From an uncultured Clostridia bacterium (lineage in GTDB: Bacteria; Bacillota; Clostridia; Oscillospirales; Ruminococcaceae): a stretch of 8,076 bases of DNA. The notes beneath the pieces are model-generated. The model did no database searches. It was given only the letters and a program-made list of their open reading frames with translations, and was not told the DNA's origin. Location of the stretch: NCBI GenBank assembly GCA_937893735.1, contig CALBGD010000213.1, positions 1-8,076 on the forward strand. The letters run 5' to 3'. Made by a program: the position numbers and the translations under genes. Below are positions 6,191-8,076 of the stretch, one piece after another. Position 1 is the stretch's first letter, and every line of letters begins with the position of its first letter.

Positions 6191-6388
6191 ATGGGCATGA
6201 TATTATCATACACTGCTTCGTGCGGTGCTGCCGTGAATTTCAGCGATGAGGGATATATTAACTCCAGCGAGCAGGAGCTTGCATTTCGTCGTGAGAACAT
6301 GAGGAGTACTGCCGAGCAGATAGCGCAGGAAACCCAGCTTAGACATATCTGTCAGGAGAATCAGGACGACTGCGCTGAAACTGCCTGA
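6191..6388 (+). CDS. Small 65-aa protein upstream of the large serine recombinase, unknown
   Basis: ATG 6191 is preferred because AGGTGAT (6180-6186) precedes it; ATG 6197 is a possible alternative. The first 25 residues are mixed, with small and hydrophobic residues (MILSYTASCGAAVNF). From about residue 28 it is a strongly polar amphipathic helix rich in Glu, Gln and Arg (EQELAFRRENMRSTAEQIAQETQ, read in parts). The end has two cysteines separated by eight residues in a Gln/Asp-rich tail. I see no known domain. It lies 78 bases after the preceding small gene and 81 bases before the recombinase gene, on the same strand, so co-expression is likely. A partner protein or directionality factor for the recombinase is plausible. 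The coding call is less certain than for the 66-aa gene. Confidence 0.6.
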   Translation: MGMILSYTASCGAAVNFSDEGYINSSEQELAFRRENMRSTAEQIAQETQLRHICQENQDDCAETA

Positions 6389-6454
6389 GTACTGCAAAAG
6401 CTTCTGATGTACCTATTTTATCACAATTCAGGGGTTTTTGCAAGGTTTAGTTGA

Positions 6455-6461
6455 AAGGAAG
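6455..6461 (+). promoter_or_regulatory. Ribosome binding site fixing the large recombinase start
   Basis: AAGGAAG lies 8 bases before ATG 6470 and overlaps the in-frame GTG at 6461, so the ATG is the better start. The resulting protein begins MLYAIYLRKS, the usual distance before the catalytic serine. Confidence 0.8.
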
Positions 6462-6469
6462 TGAAATCA

Positions 6470-8011
6470 ATGCTTTATGCAATATACCTCAGAAAATCCC
6501 GGGCAGACCTTGACGCAGAAGCCATGGGACAGGGCGAAACACTGGCAAGGCACCGGGCGGCGCTTCTTGACTATGCGGCTCATCACGGACTGGAAATAGG
6601 CGCTGTTTACGAAGAGATCATATCCGGCGAAAGCATTGATGCACGTCCGAAAATGAAACAGCTTCTGCGGGAGGTGGAGCAGGGTCGCTGGGCGGGAGTA
6701 CTCTGCATGGATATAGACCGCCTGGCAAGAGGCAACAGCGCAGACCAGGCAAGGGTATCGAACACATTCCGTATCTCCGGGACGCTGATAATCACGCCGT
6801 CAAAGGTGTACGACCAGAGCCGGGAGAGCGATGAGGAATACGTTGATTTTGAGCTGTTCATGGCTCGCCGGGAATACAAGGCGATTTCCCGGCGAATAAT
6901 GCGCGGGCGTATCGCTTCCGTAAAGGAGGGGCATTTTATCGGAAGCATGCCGCCGTACGGTTATGACAAAGTCAAAGTCGAGCGGGGACGGGGATTTACT
7001 CTGTCGCCGAATTCCGAAAGCGATACGGTGAAGCAGATATACTCCATGTGTATCAGCGGAATGGGCTGTAACGCTATCGCAAGACGGCTTGACATGATGG
7101 GAATTGAGCCGCGAAAGGGCAGTTTGTGGAGCAGCGCTTCGATCAAGGATATCCTGAGAAATCCGGTTTACTGCGGCAAGATTCGCTGGCAGTACCGGAG
7201 GGAGGAAAAGAGCCTGACAGACGGTATCGTCACGACCCATCGGCGAGAAAATCCCGACTGCATAATTGCGCAGGGGCTGCACCCGGCGCTGATAAGCGAG
7301 GAGGAATTCGACCAGGCGCAGCAATTCCTGAACAGCCGCAGGATACCGCACAAAAAGGAAAACACGGAGCTGCGAAATCCGTTGTCCGGGCTGGTGTACT
7401 GCGGCATTTGCGGGAGCATGATGACAAGGCTCGGGACGGGTAGCAGGAATCACAGCGATACGCTCCGCTGCCCGAATCGGAATTGCAGTAACGTATCCGC
7501 AAAGCTGAAGCTTGTTGAAAGCGCTCTCGTTGAGGGCGTTGCACGGTGGCTCAACGACTGCCGCGTGAATGTCAGCCGTAAGCCTGCCGCAGATACTGCG
7601 AAAGCGGAGCGGACAGCAGCTGATAAGGTACGCGCCGAACTTGCTAAACTGGACAGCCAGCGTGAGAGAATATATTCGTTCCTGGAACAGGGGGTGTATT
7701 CCGCCGGGGAATTCCGTGAGCGCATGGAATCGCTCGAAAAGCGAAAAATGCAGCTTTCGGAGAATCTGCGGCAGGCTGAGCAGGCGGTAAGTGAGGCAGA
7801 GGGCAATCGTCAGCTTTATGCGCAGATAATCCCCAGGGTGGAGCGCGTGATGGATATTTACGCGCAGTCCACACCTGAGGAGAAAAACCGCCTGCTAAAA
7901 ACGATAATCAGCCGGGCTGAATACATAAAAACGGAGCGCAACACCAGAGAAAACGCTGACCGATGCAATTTCACGCTTAACGTGACGCCGCTTTTCCCGG
8001 AAACAGATTAA
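6470..8011 (+). CDS. Large serine recombinase (site-specific integrase/excisionase)
   Basis: A 513-aa protein with the complete layout of a large serine integrase/transposase. Its N-terminal catalytic domain begins AIYLRKS, with nucleophile Ser10 and Arg8. It continues with EEIISGESIDARP (48-60) and the DIDRLARG motif (81-88) that carries the active-site arginines. The recombinase DNA-binding domain follows (about 155-295; PPYGYDKV, then ILRNPVYCGKI). A zinc ribbon comes next with C311, C314, C334 and C339, then a long charged coiled coil (about 375-445) that controls synapsis and direction. These enzymes join attP and attB by double-strand cleavage with covalent serine links and usually need a separate small factor for excision. 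The length is normal and no key residue is missing. Base GC is clearly higher than in the central genes (about 57% in a sampled line). The target site is unknown. Confidence 0.95.
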   Translation: MLYAIYLRKSRADLDAEAMGQGETLARHRAALLDYAAHHGLEIGAVYEEIISGESIDARPKMKQLLREVEQGRWAGVLCMDIDRLARGNSADQARVSNTFRISGTLIITPSKVYDQSRESDEEYVDFELFMARREYKAISRRIMRGRIASVKEGHFIGSMPPYGYDKVKVERGRGFTLSPNSESDTVKQIYSMCISGMGCNAIARRLDMMGIEPRKGSLWSSASIKDILRNPVYCGKIRWQYRREEKSLTDGIVTTHRRENPDCIIAQGLHPALISEEEFDQAQQFLNSRRIPHKKENTELRNPLSGLVYCGICGSMMTRLGTGSRNHSDTLRCPNRNCSNVSAKLKLVESALVEGVARWLNDCRVNVSRKPAADTAKAERTAADKVRAELAKLDSQRERIYSFLEQGVYSAGEFRERMESLEKRKMQLSENLRQAEQAVSEAEGNRQLYAQIIPRVERVMDIYAQSTPEEKNRLLKTIISRAEYIKTERNTRENADRCNFTLNVTPLFPETD

Positions 8012-8014
8012 AGT

Positions 8015-8038
8015 CAGTCGGAAGGCTGCCTCAGACTG
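8015..8038. repeat. Weak compound dyad just after the recombinase gene
   Basis: CAGTC (8015-8019) and GACTG (8034-8038) flank AGGC-T-GCCT (8023-8031), giving near-symmetry around base 8027. There is no T-run, so a terminator is unlikely on the plus strand. It could be part of an attachment site or a binding site, but the arms are short. The rest of the window to 8076 shows no feature I can support. Confidence 0.2.
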
Positions 8039-8076
8039 GCGATAAACCCTCATCTTCGTCGTCACTCCGCACTGCG

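Noticed and set aside
6393..6442. TGCAAAA ... TTTTGCA inverted repeat before the recombinase gene as an attachment site
   Set aside because: 7-bp AT-rich arms 36 bases apart are weak, and no matching copy was seen elsewhere in the window.
6800..7453. 217-aa minus-strand open frame inside the recombinase gene
   Set aside because: It overlaps the catalytic, DNA-binding and zinc-ribbon coding sequence of a clear recombinase; the GC-rich gene produces long antisense frames.
1..8076. CRISPR array, retron, toxin-antitoxin pair or tRNA
   Set aside because: No regularly spaced repeats, reverse transcriptase, recognisable toxin/antitoxin pair or tRNA cloverleaf was found on reading both strands.

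Overview
The window looks like part of an integrated mobile element in a Gram-positive, Clostridia-type bacterium. The purine-rich Shine-Dalgarno sites close to ATG starts, the consensus sigma-A promoter, the moderate GC content and the style of the large serine recombinase all fit a gut or rumen Oscillospiraceae such as Ruminococcus. The genus is inference only; no rRNA or core gene is present to test it.

Layout, left to right. (1) Bases 1-272 hold the C-terminal part of a small resolvase/invertase-type serine recombinase, cut by the window edge. Two tandem terminator-like hairpins follow (278-294 and 305-338). (2) A promoter with perfect -35 and -10 hexamers and a 17-bp spacer (342-370) starts an independent unit for a 678-aa protein (428-2464). 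This protein has a very acidic N-terminus and looks like a helicase/ATPase whose P-loop is lost or degenerate. It ends in a 16-bp perfect-stem terminator. (3) A 415-bp gap (2465-2879) lies where two genes converge. It contains a compound inverted-repeat structure ending in a T-run (2527-2619). (4) On the minus strand is a 349-aa protein resembling rolling-circle Rep / replication initiation factor proteins (2880-3929), with a GC-rich hairpin 56 bp upstream of its start. (5) A 518-aa orphan gene, also on the minus strand (4139-5695), has its own terminator. (6) A divergent promoter region leads to two small plus-strand genes of 66 and 65 aa, then a 513-aa large serine recombinase (6470-8011).

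How the parts may work together. The large serine recombinase would integrate and excise the element. One of the small upstream proteins could be its directionality factor or a regulator. The Rep-like protein, the ATPase-like protein and the structured intergenic DNA suggest rolling-circle replication or mobilisation of the excised form. The 518-aa protein is unexplained cargo or an accessory factor. Sampled 60-base lines show mosaic composition: about 57% GC inside the large recombinase, but about 32-50% inside the central genes. This fits a patchwork origin. No defence, resistance, CRISPR, tRNA or IS element was recognised. The window appears to start and stop inside larger mobile DNA, so the element ends were not identified.
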